A stretch of DNA of 64,000 nt from Citrobacter sp. RHB25-C09 (GTDB lineage: Bacteria; Pseudomonadota; Gammaproteobacteria; Enterobacterales; Enterobacteriaceae), in NCBI RefSeq assembly GCF_013836145.1, contig NZ_CP057483.1:3596001-3660000 (forward strand), in the 5' to 3' direction. A program made the position numbers and the translations under genes. The notes under the pieces are model-generated. The model was given only the letters and a program-made list of their open reading frames with translations, was not told the origin of the DNA and made no database searches. Shown one piece after another: positions 24,413-32,498 of the stretch (position 1 is its first letter; each line of letters starts with the position of its first letter).

Positions 24413-25765
24413 TCACGTTCTCATTGCATTAAGCGTTTTCACCACCACACAGTTCTTCCCTTTGTGCTTCGCATCATATAAGGCCTTATCAACCAGGTGA
24501 TTAACCTGAGAAAGAGTCGAGTGCGTGTTTTCTATATTCAGCAACCCAATGCTTAATGTGATCGTTTTTGGAATATTATAGCCATTACCATTTTGCGTTC
24601 TGCTTTCGATAGTTCTGCGGATACGCTCAGCAAATTTTTCGGCATCTGTTGGCTTTATATCCGTCATGATAATGCCAAACTCTTCACCGCCGAGTCGAGC
24701 CACGATATCCTCAGAACGAACATTCTTTTTAATTAAATCGGCAACCGTCAGTATGACTCTGTCACCGACCGGATGGCCCCAGGTATCATTGATCATTTTG
24801 AAGTTATCGATATCGATCATCATCACACACATATTTTTTGTACTGTTTTCACCAATAAGCTTTTCCAGCTTTGAAAAATAATAGCGGCGATTATATATTT
24901 GCGTTAAGGGATCTTTTGTTGCCATATCCCGGCACTCGCTCAGTTTACTGAATACGTTATACATTAATGTAAATATGACAAAGAGCTTACTGATGACTTC
25001 AACCGTTCGCCCTATATACCAGATAGATAAGTTGTATACATCAAGAAGCAGTAAGAAGAAATTATAAACAATGGCTGAAAAACAGATAATGATAATGCTG
25101 TTCCATATGTTGGAGTCTAGTTTTGTTACCAGGACAATACAGACAGCAAGAACCGTCCAAAAGATGATAAGTGCATTAATATAACTGATGTCCCAGATCG
25201 CCTTGCCCCGGAGATCGGTATAGCCAGTAATCACTAAGTTGTATTCTGGATTATAACTGCTGAGATTATGCGCAATAATCGGGCAAGCAATAGATATTGC
25301 CAGGCAAGCTAACAAATATAGCGACGTATGCTTCTTTCTTGATGAGTTACGCTGATCCTGATTTTCAAACAGTAAAGCAATACCCAATAAGAGTAAAAAA
25401 TTGAGTTGGCGGAAAAAGTAAAATATAGCGGTATCGTTCGTTTTAATCTCTAACGACAGATACTCTTCAATGGGTTTTTGAATAATAATTATAGTTTCTG
25501 CAAAGTAGATCAAACTACTTAAGAAAGCAAAACCAAGGATGCAGTTAGAAAAGTTATTTTTTTCAGAGATATAGTTCATTTGCATAAAGACAAATGCAAT
25601 GGTATCCAAAAAGAATAACGATATAACCACAATGAGGTACGTTGAAAGAGGTACCACCGATCCATCGCCACCTTCACATAACAATGTATTTGCAAATACC
25701 AGGATACAGATAAGTAAGATTCCAGCAAAAGCAATATACTGAAAAGATAAACACTTTCTCTTCAT
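24413..25765 (-). CDS. dgcT: Membrane diguanylate cyclase DgcT (YcdT)
   Basis: A 450-residue c-di-GMP synthase. The N-terminal 270 residues hold about eight hydrophobic helices of MASE4 type. The GGDEF domain follows, with active-site GGEEF at 359-363 and an intact inhibitory RxxD site (R350-D353) five residues earlier, so it should be active and feedback-controlled. Start 25765 is chosen for its GGAAGAG ribosome site. It matches E. coli YcdT, which neighbours the pga operon and promotes PNAG synthesis. There it is divergent from pgaA; here it lies beyond pgaD and convergent. Confidence 0.93.
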   Translation of the reverse strand: MKRKCLSFQYIAFAGILLICILVFANTLLCEGGDGSVVPLSTYLIVVISLFFLDTIAFVFMQMNYISEKNNFSNCILGFAFLSSLIYFAETIIIIQKPIEEYLSLEIKTNDTAIFYFFRQLNFLLLLGIALLFENQDQRNSSRKKHTSLYLLACLAISIACPIIAHNLSSYNPEYNLVITGYTDLRGKAIWDISYINALIIFWTVLAVCIVLVTKLDSNIWNSIIIICFSAIVYNFFLLLLDVYNLSIWYIGRTVEVISKLFVIFTLMYNVFSKLSECRDMATKDPLTQIYNRRYYFSKLEKLIGENSTKNMCVMMIDIDNFKMINDTWGHPVGDRVILTVADLIKKNVRSEDIVARLGGEEFGIIMTDIKPTDAEKFAERIRRTIESRTQNGNGYNIPKTITLSIGLLNIENTHSTLSQVNHLVDKALYDAKHKGKNCVVVKTLNAMRT

Positions 25766-26316
25766 TGAGACTCTTCCATGTAAAACGAGGGACAACATTC
25801 ATCCTAATAATATCTTCTCGCTAATTATAATCAAAATCAAGAAATAGCAAATAGTTTCAAGTTAGTTATGTTTAAGAAAACAATAGTCAACTAACTTAAT
25901 GCTTAACATTTTATTAATGAGATGTTTTCTACCCGTCAATATTATCATTGAAAAATCAGTAATAAAACACAATGATAAAAATCATGTTAAAGATAGTTCA
26001 TATTTTTTTAAAAAAATATTCATTTCGAAAAAACCGAATCATCAGCACGATTAATGCGTATTTAAAAGATTAAGAAAAGTCTATAGTATGCTTTTATTTT
26101 ATGGGAGAGACGTTAACCGTCATCTTTCTTTTAGGATATCTGGTGCTATGTACCAAAGCACTTTTACAATAAAGTAACTCTGAACACTCCTCAGCATTAC
26201 CGTTGAGCAATGGATTGTAAGTAAAAAAAGTTGATCTTAGCATTTTATAAACCATGTTTTCTCAAACGTGGAGCACTGCTTATTTGTACGTAAAGTTGTA
26301 TATAAGGGAATATGTA
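25766..26316. other. AT-rich gap upstream of dgcT
   Basis: 551 bases, very AT-rich from 25.8 to 26.1 kb, typical of an H-NS-silenced promoter region in enterics (inference). It holds the promoter of dgcT and of the small gene at 26317. No coding sequence recognised. Confidence 0.4.
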
Positions 26317-26580
26317 ATGCATGTAAAATGGGCCGATTTTTTGGTATCTAAAACCCCTGTTAATTCAAATAACAGCGATACAGATTTATCCTTTGTCATT
26401 CATAAGGATAATGGCGCAAGCGTTGGTGAGGGAAGGATGGCCTCGCTTGCCGAAATTAAATTCCTGATGGCGCTAGGAAAAACATTTGTATTAATACATA
26501 AACAGCCTGACGGTCACTGGCGGAAAGATAAACGGCTCTCGAAGGATAATTTGAGTAAGCTCTTTGGTTCAGTAAGCTAA
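26317..26580 (+). CDS. Small uncharacterised protein, 87 residues
   Basis: Not a family I recognise. It starts MHVKWADFLVSKTPVNSNNS with an AAGGGAA ribosome site; the longer frame from 26254 lacks one. The basic C-terminal half (HKQPDGHWRKDKRLSKDNLS) and lack of hydrophobic stretches suggest a small cytoplasmic, perhaps nucleic-acid-binding protein (inference). Flanked by dgcT and a long inverted repeat. It could be an orphan acquired gene. Confidence 0.5.
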   Translation: MHVKWADFLVSKTPVNSNNSDTDLSFVIHKDNGASVGEGRMASLAEIKFLMALGKTFVLIHKQPDGHWRKDKRLSKDNLSKLFGSVS

Positions 26581-26598
26581 CTCCCCCTCCCCGTCTTC

Positions 26599-26645
26599 TA
26601 TCGGCAAACCCAGTCGTCATTTCTTTAAACCTGGGCTTGCCGATA
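26599..26645. repeat. 15-base inverted repeat between convergent genes
   Basis: Arms at 26599-26613 and 26631-26645 (TATCGGCAAACCCAG and its inverse with one mismatch), loop of 17 bases. It may serve as a bidirectional terminator for the 87-residue gene and rarA, although the long loop and lack of T run are unusual. Confidence 0.55.
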
Positions 26646-26702
26646 ACATATGCGCGTAGTGAGGGCATGGTTTCTCCGCGCATTTTTCCTTCAATCCCGC
26701 GA

Positions 26703-27056
26703 TTACTGGTGCAAGCGTTGAGTTTCGGGGCAGCCGATACTGCGCCGCCACGCCCCCGGTGCCTGACCAAATTGACGCTTGAAGCTGCGATTAAACGACT
26801 GTTGAGAGTCAAATCCCAACCCGATCGCCACGTTCAATATGGGTTCGTCACTGTGCGTTAAGCGTTCAACCGATTTTTGCAGCTTTTGTGAACGAATATA
26901 CTCGGCAAGTGGATAACCGGTGTGCTCTTTGAATATGCGCTGGAGGTGCCATTTCGAATAGCCGGCTCGCCTGGAAACGGTGTTAATGTCCAGACGGCTA
27001 TCCAGATTGTTGTCGATCCAGTCGAGTAAGTCGTTAATAAATGCGCCAGTGTTCAT
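26703..27056 (-). CDS. rarA: AraC-family activator RarA
   Basis: A 117-residue single-domain AraC/XylS activator of the MarA-SoxS-RamA group with two helix-turn-helix units: VSRRAGYSKWHLQRIFKEHT and IGLGFDSQQSFNRSFKRQFG. The start MNTGAFINDLLDWIDNNLDS has a GGGGGAG ribosome site. Its place directly upstream of and divergent from oqxAB is that of Klebsiella rarA, which activates oqxAB and acrAB and gives low-level multidrug resistance when overexpressed. Other MarA-like regulons may overlap. Confidence 0.88.
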   Translation of the reverse strand: MNTGAFINDLLDWIDNNLDSRLDINTVSRRAGYSKWHLQRIFKEHTGYPLAEYIRSQKLQKSVERLTHSDEPILNVAIGLGFDSQQSFNRSFKRQFGQAPGAWRRSIGCPETQRLHQ

Positions 27057-27390
27057 CTCAGCTCCCCCAGGCAGCGTTTTAAAAAGCATTTTTATCTGTT
27101 GCATTTAAAGGTGGCCTGTTTTTGCACAAAATGCAAGTTTTATTGTTACACTTAAATCCCCATAAGAAACCCGTCTTTTACCTTTAAGTAAAACAGCACA
27201 TAAAGTGTATCAATAATTCTTGCACTTAATTTTGCGCCTTTCTACAATTGCTAAGATAGTGTATTCGCAATTGTTACAATTTTGTGGCGATGACCGACAC
27301 AAATGGCCTTAAGCCAGTCCGGACAAAGGAAGTGGCGCAGCGTCTCCCGCGGCGTCTTGCCCGGCGGCTACAATTACCGGATTAAAAATA
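27057..27390. promoter_or_regulatory. rarA-oqxA divergent control region
   Basis: 334 bases between rarA and oqxA. Includes dyad TTGCA-N5-TGCAA at 27122-27136 and a TTGCACTT stretch at about 27219, loosely like the GCAC half of MarA-type boxes. Target of RarA and OqxR by position; exact sites not resolved. Confidence 0.4.
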
Positions 27391-28566
27391 ATGAGCCTGC
27401 AAAAAACCTGGGGTAACGTTTATCTGAGCGCATCGGGAGCGATTTTGCTCTCCGTACTGCTCGTCGGGTGCGATGACAGTGTCGCGCAAAACGCCGCACC
27501 ACAAGCGCCCGCCGTCAGCGCCGCTAACGTGGTCGTGAAATCTATAAGTCAGTGGGATAGCTTTAACGGCCGGATTGAAGCGGTGGAAAGCGTGCAGCTA
27601 CGCCCTCGCGTCTCCGGCTACATTGAGAAAGTGAATTACACCGACGGCCAGGAAGTGAAAAAGGGCGATGTGTTATTCACTATTGATGACAGAACTTATC
27701 GCGCCGCGTTAGAACAGGCACAGGCGACGCTGGCGAGAGCCAAAACGCAGGCCAGCCTGGCACGAAGCGAGGCAAGCCGTACCGATAAATTAGTCAATAC
27801 CAACGTGGTCTCCCGTGAGGAATGGGAACAGCGCCGCTCGGCCGCGACGCAGGCACAAGCCGACATTCGCGCGGCACAAGCGGCGGTGGATGCCGCACAG
27901 CTTAACCTGGACTTTACTAAAGTGACCGCGCCTATTGATGGTCGCGCCAGCCGCGCATTGATTACCAGCGGTAATCTGGTCACGGCCGGTGACAGCGCCA
28001 GCGTACTCACCACGCTGGTATCGCAAAAAACGGTTTACGTCTACTTTGACGTGGATGAGTCGACCTACCTTCACTACCAAAATCTCGCCCGCAACGGGCA
28101 GGGTGCCTCTAGTCAGCACCAGGCGCTTCCGGTTGAGATTGGCCTTGTTGGCGAGGATGGCTATCCTCATCAGGGCAAAGTCGATTTTCTTGATAATCAG
28201 CTCACACCGAGTACCGGCACGATCCGCATGCGCGCGCTGCTGGATAACACACAGCGTCAGTTCACGCCGGGACTCTTTGCTCGCGTACGCCTGCCGGGAA
28301 GCGCTGAATTCCAGGCGACACTTATCGACGACAAAGCGGTGCTGACCGATCAGGATCGTAAATATGTTTATATCGTTGATAACGAGGGTAAAGCGCAGCG
28401 CCGCGATATTACACCGGGCCGTCTGGCTGAAGGTTTACGTATCGTGCAGCAGGGGCTGAAGCCTGGCGATAAAGTCATCGTCGATGGTTTACAAAAGGTG
28501 TTTATGCCGGGCATGCCGGTTAACGCGAAAACCATTGCCATGACCACCCGCACTGCCTCCAACTGA
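27391..28566 (+). CDS. oqxA: RND efflux adaptor OqxA
   Basis: A 391-residue periplasmic membrane-fusion protein with a lipoprotein-type signal (SVLLVGCDD). Domains in order: beta-barrel/lipoyl halves (VESVQLRPRVSGYIEKVNYT, DGQEVKKGDVLFTIDD), a coiled-coil hairpin at about 105-165, then the second lipoyl half (VTAPIDGRASRALI) and membrane-proximal domain. The sequence follows Klebsiella OqxA almost residue for residue. It joins OqxB to a TolC-type channel to export quinolones, quinoxalines, nitrofurantoin and other drugs. Followed by oqxB after 23 bases. Confidence 0.97.
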   Translation: MSLQKTWGNVYLSASGAILLSVLLVGCDDSVAQNAAPQAPAVSAANVVVKSISQWDSFNGRIEAVESVQLRPRVSGYIEKVNYTDGQEVKKGDVLFTIDDRTYRAALEQAQATLARAKTQASLARSEASRTDKLVNTNVVSREEWEQRRSAATQAQADIRAAQAAVDAAQLNLDFTKVTAPIDGRASRALITSGNLVTAGDSASVLTTLVSQKTVYVYFDVDESTYLHYQNLARNGQGASSQHQALPVEIGLVGEDGYPHQGKVDFLDNQLTPSTGTIRMRALLDNTQRQFTPGLFARVRLPGSAEFQATLIDDKAVLTDQDRKYVYIVDNEGKAQRRDITPGRLAEGLRIVQQGLKPGDKVIVDGLQKVFMPGMPVNAKTIAMTTRTASN

Positions 28567-28589
28567 TCCCTTACCTGAGAATCCGACCC

Positions 28590-31500
28590 ATGGACTTTTC
28601 CCGTTTTTTTATCGACAGGCCAATTTTCGCCGCAGTGCTGTCGATTCTGATTTTTATCACCGGATTAATCGCCATCCCGCTATTGCCGGTCAGCGAATAT
28701 CCTGACGTTGTACCGCCAAGCGTGCAGGTTCGCGCGGAGTATCCCGGTGCTAACCCAAAAGTGATTGCAGAGACGGTGGCAACGCCGCTGGAAGAAGCGA
28801 TCAACGGCGTTGAAAACATGATGTACATGAAATCCGTCGCAGGCTCCGACGGCGTACTGGTGACCACCGTGACTTTCCGTCCGGGTACAGATCCCGACCA
28901 GGCGCAGGTCCAGGTGCAAAACCGGGTATCGCAGGCCGAAGCGCGTCTGCCGGAAGATGTGCGACGTTTGGGTATCACGACTCAGAAACAATCACCGACG
29001 CTCACGCTGGTGGTGCATCTGTTTTCACCCAACGGTAAGTACGATTCCCTGTACATGCGTAACTACGCCACGCTGAAGGTGAAGGACGAGCTGGCGCGCC
29101 TGCCAGGCGTCGGCCAGATTCAGATTTTTGGCTCGGGCGAATACGCGATGCGCATCTGGCTGGATCCCAATAAAGTGGCTGCTCGCGGATTAACGGCCTC
29201 GGATGTCGTCACGGCGATGCAGGAGCAAAACGTCCAGGTTTCCGCCGGGCAGCTTGGTGCCGAGCCGCTGCCAAAAGAGAGTGATTTCCTGATCTCTATT
29301 AACGCCCAGGGGCGTCTGCATACGGAAGAAGAGTTTGGCAATATCATTCTGAAAACGGCGCAAGACGGTTCGGTAGTGCGCCTGCGCGACGTGGCACGTA
29401 TCGAAATGGGCTCTGGCAGCTATGCGTTGCGTTCACAACTGAATAATAAAGATGCGGTCGGGATTGGTATCTTCCAGTCCCCAGGGGCCAACGCCATTGA
29501 TTTATCGAACGCAGTACGCGCCAAAATGGACGAGTTGTCTGCGCGCTTCCCGGAAGATATGCAATGGGCATCACCTTACGACCCTACGGTTTTTGTTCGC
29601 GACTCCATTCGCGCGGTCGTGCAGACCCTTCTGGAAGCGGTCGTGCTGGTGGTACTGGTGGTCATTCTGTTCCTGCAGACCTGGCGCGCATCGATTATTC
29701 CGCTGATCGCGGTGCCGGTATCGGTCGTGGGGACCTTCGGCATTCTTTATCTGCTTGGTTTCTCGCTTAATACGCTGAGTTTGTTCGGACTGGTGTTGGC
29801 TATCGGTATCGTGGTGGATGACGCCATCGTGGTGGTGGAAAACGTCGAGCGCAATATTGAAGAGGGGCTTTCTCCTCTTCAGGCGGCGCACCAGGCGATG
29901 AGTGAAGTTTCCGGGCCGATTATCGCGATTGCCCTGGTGCTGTGCGCGGTATTCGTCCCGATGGCGTTCCTCTCTGGCGTCACCGGTCAGTTCTATAAAC
30001 AGTTTGCGGTGACGATCGCGATATCAACGGTGATTTCCGCCATCAACTCGCTGACGCTCTCTCCGGCGCTGGCTGCCCTGCTGTTAAAACCGCACGGCGC
30101 ACCGAAAGATGTCCCTACCCGGATTATTGATCGTCTGTTCGGCTGGATCTTCCGTCCGTTTAACCGTTTTTTCCACCGAAGCTCAACCGGTTATCAGGGG
30201 CTGGTGGGTAAAACGCTCGGACGACGCGGCGCGGTATTTGCGGTTTATCTGCTGCTGCTCTGTGCCGCTGGCGTCATGTTTAAAGCGGTACCCGGCGGGT
30301 TTATTCCTACTCAGGATAAGCTGTATTTGATTGGCGGCGTAAAAATGCCGGAAGGCTCTTCGCTGGCGCGCACCGATGCGGTGATCCGCCAAATGAGCGA
30401 GATCGGCATGAATACCGAAGGTGTGGATTATGCAGTGGCCTTTCCTGGGTTGAACGCGCTGCAATTTACCAACACGCCGAATACCGGGACGGTCTTCTTT
30501 GGCCTGAAACCGTTCGATCAGCGTAAACAAACTGCTGCGGAGATTAACGCTGAGATCAACGCGAAAATCGCGCAGATCCAGCAGGGCTTCGGTTTCTCCA
30601 TCCTGCCGCCGCCGATTTTAGGGCTGGGCCAGGGGTCAGGCTATTCGCTGTACATTCAGGATCGCGCCGGTCTTGGTTATGGCGCACTGCAAAACGCGGT
30701 GAATACGATGTCCGGCGCGATTATGCAGACGCCGGGGATGCATTTCCCCATCTCAACTTACCAGGCGAACGTACCGCAACTGGATGTGCAGGTTGATCGT
30801 GATAAGGCGAAGGCGCAGGGCGTGTCGCTGACTGAACTTTTCGGAACGCTGCAAACCTATCTGGGATCGTCATATGTCAATGACTTTAATGAGTTCGGGC
30901 GCACCTGGCGCGTGATGGCGCAGGCCGACGGACCATACCGCGACAGCGTGGAAGATATTGCTAATTTGCGCACCCGTAATAATCAGGGCGAAATGGTGCC
31001 GATCGGCAGTATGGTGGATATCAGCACTACGTACGGGCCGGATCCGGTGATCCGTTACAATGGCTATCCGGCTGCGGATCTGATTGGCGACGCCGACCCG
31101 CGCGTTCTATCTTCCGCGCAGGCGATGACGCAGCTGGGCGGGATGTCTCAGCAGATCCTGCCGAATGGAATGAACATTGAATGGACAGACCTGAGCTTTC
31201 AACAGGCCACACAGGGTAATACCGCGCTGATCGTCTTCCCGGTCGCGGTACTGCTTGCTTTCCTGGTGCTGGCGGCGCTGTACGAAAGCTGGACGCTGCC
31301 GTTGGCGGTGATCCTTATCGTCCCGATGACAATGCTGTCCGCGCTGTTTGGCGTCTGGCTGACCGGTGGCGATAACAATGTGTTCGTGCAGGTGGGACTG
31401 GTCGTTCTTATGGGTCTGGCCTGTAAAAACGCAATTCTGATCGTTGAGTTTGCCCGGGAGCTGGAAATCCAGGGTAAAGGGATCATGGAGGCGGCGCTGG

Positions 31501-31742
31501 AAGCCTGTCGCCTGCGTTTACGCCCGATTGTGATGACCTCCATCGCCTTTATTGCCGGGACGATCCCGTTGATCCTCGGCCACGGCGCGGGAGCAGAAGT
31601 GCGGGGTGTCACCGGGATTACCGTGTTCTCCGGAATGCTGGGCGTGACGCTGTTTGGTCTGTTCCTGACACCGGTGTTTTACGTGACGCTGCGTAAGCTC
31701 GTGACGCGCAGTAAAGTAGAAAGAGACGTTTTGCCTGCGTAA
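28590..31742 (+). CDS. oqxB: RND multidrug efflux pump OqxB
   Basis: A 1050-residue inner-membrane proton/drug antiporter, identical in length to Klebsiella OqxB and very similar throughout. It has twelve helices and two large periplasmic loops. The proton-relay aspartates are in helix 4 (VLAIGIVVDDAIVVVENVER), and the conserved lysine lies in the LMGLACKNAILIVEFAREL helix. With OqxA and TolC it exports fluoroquinolones, chloramphenicol, olaquindox and others. Strong terminator follows. Intact, with no frameshift. Confidence 0.98.
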   Translation: MDFSRFFIDRPIFAAVLSILIFITGLIAIPLLPVSEYPDVVPPSVQVRAEYPGANPKVIAETVATPLEEAINGVENMMYMKSVAGSDGVLVTTVTFRPGTDPDQAQVQVQNRVSQAEARLPEDVRRLGITTQKQSPTLTLVVHLFSPNGKYDSLYMRNYATLKVKDELARLPGVGQIQIFGSGEYAMRIWLDPNKVAARGLTASDVVTAMQEQNVQVSAGQLGAEPLPKESDFLISINAQGRLHTEEEFGNIILKTAQDGSVVRLRDVARIEMGSGSYALRSQLNNKDAVGIGIFQSPGANAIDLSNAVRAKMDELSARFPEDMQWASPYDPTVFVRDSIRAVVQTLLEAVVLVVLVVILFLQTWRASIIPLIAVPVSVVGTFGILYLLGFSLNTLSLFGLVLAIGIVVDDAIVVVENVERNIEEGLSPLQAAHQAMSEVSGPIIAIALVLCAVFVPMAFLSGVTGQFYKQFAVTIAISTVISAINSLTLSPALAALLLKPHGAPKDVPTRIIDRLFGWIFRPFNRFFHRSSTGYQGLVGKTLGRRGAVFAVYLLLLCAAGVMFKAVPGGFIPTQDKLYLIGGVKMPEGSSLARTDAVIRQMSEIGMNTEGVDYAVAFPGLNALQFTNTPNTGTVFFGLKPFDQRKQTAAEINAEINAKIAQIQQGFGFSILPPPILGLGQGSGYSLYIQDRAGLGYGALQNAVNTMSGAIMQTPGMHFPISTYQANVPQLDVQVDRDKAKAQGVSLTELFGTLQTYLGSSYVNDFNEFGRTWRVMAQADGPYRDSVEDIANLRTRNNQGEMVPIGSMVDISTTYGPDPVIRYNGYPAADLIGDADPRVLSSAQAMTQLGGMSQQILPNGMNIEWTDLSFQQATQGNTALIVFPVAVLLAFLVLAALYESWTLPLAVILIVPMTMLSALFGVWLTGGDNNVFVQVGLVVLMGLACKNAILIVEFARELEIQGKGIMEAALEACRLRLRPIVMTSIAFIAGTIPLILGHGAGAEVRGVTGITVFSGMLGVTLFGLFLTPVFYVTLRKLVTRSKVERDVLPA

Positions 31743-31757
31743 ACCATCGTCGATAAT

Positions 31758-31793
31758 AAAAAACCGCCCTCACGATGAAGGCGGTTTTTTTTT
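31758..31793. terminator. Bidirectional terminator oqxB / oqxR
   Basis: AAACCGCC / GGCGGTTT stem flanked by A and T runs (nine T at 31785-31793), between two convergent genes. Canonical intrinsic terminator. Confidence 0.93.
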
Positions 31794-31808
31794 GTAATGC
31801 GGGAATAA

Positions 31809-32288
31809 TTAAGACGTTTTTTTATACGGGGTATCGATTTCAGGTACCGGATCGCACCCGCTGGTATCGGCTTTCTTGACCTCTTCCAGCGCGCTTGCCA
31901 CGGTGTGGCGAGCTAATACGTCTAGCGAAGCCTGTTCCGCTTCATCAGCAATAGATTTGAAGTACCAGCAGGCGTTGGCGCTGACCACGCAGCGAGCCGG
32001 TACGTCTGGGCGCGACGCCCACAGCTTTTTATCTTCTATTACGGAAAGATAGATATCGCGCAGGGTGATCTTATCCGCCGGGCGGCCAAGATGAATAGAG
32101 CCGTTGCGGCCAAGCGTTGAAACGATAATCCCGTCACGCGTGAGCGGAACCATTAATTTGCGGATAAAGCTCGGATTCGCTTCCAGACCGTAGGCCAGAA
32201 TGGCGCTCGTCGAACGTTCACCCATCTGCTCCGCCATCGCTACGCTGAGAACCATCTGCAAAGCTGTCGGGAAGCGGTAATCAAGCAT
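31809..32288 (-). CDS. oqxR: Rrf2-family repressor OqxR
   Basis: A 159-residue Rrf2-type winged-helix protein starting MLDYRFPTALQMVLSVAMAE with an AGGA ribosome site; the longer frame from 32330 lacks support. DNA-binding region at residues 1-65 (NPSFIRKLMVPLTRDGIIVS). Cysteines in PARCVVSANACWYF recall the cluster-binding or thiol site of Rrf2 proteins such as IscR and NsrR. It stands convergent to oqxB as in Klebsiella, where OqxR represses oqxAB and its loss raises drug resistance. Apparently intact here. Confidence 0.9.
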   Translation of the reverse strand: MLDYRFPTALQMVLSVAMAEQMGERSTSAILAYGLEANPSFIRKLMVPLTRDGIIVSTLGRNGSIHLGRPADKITLRDIYLSVIEDKKLWASRPDVPARCVVSANACWYFKSIADEAEQASLDVLARHTVASALEEVKKADTSGCDPVPEIDTPYKKTS

Positions 32289-32498
32289 TTTAATGTCCTG
32301 GGTTGCGGTCAATCTTGTTCTTTTTGGCACCGCAGAGGAGGTAAATAATCAATAAGTAACAATATAACAAATACGGTAATTTTTTTGAAGCAATCAACCC
32401 GAAACCTGACGGGTAATTTTTCAAAAATGTCGTTATGATCGACCGGTAGCAGGAACCGGCTTACCCGGCTCCTGCTTGCCTTCAGTCAACTGCCGGGT

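Noticed and set aside
27000..32400. IS26-type transposon around oqxAB
   Set aside because: No transposase or terminal repeats on either side; the locus includes rarA and oqxR as in a chromosomal copy.
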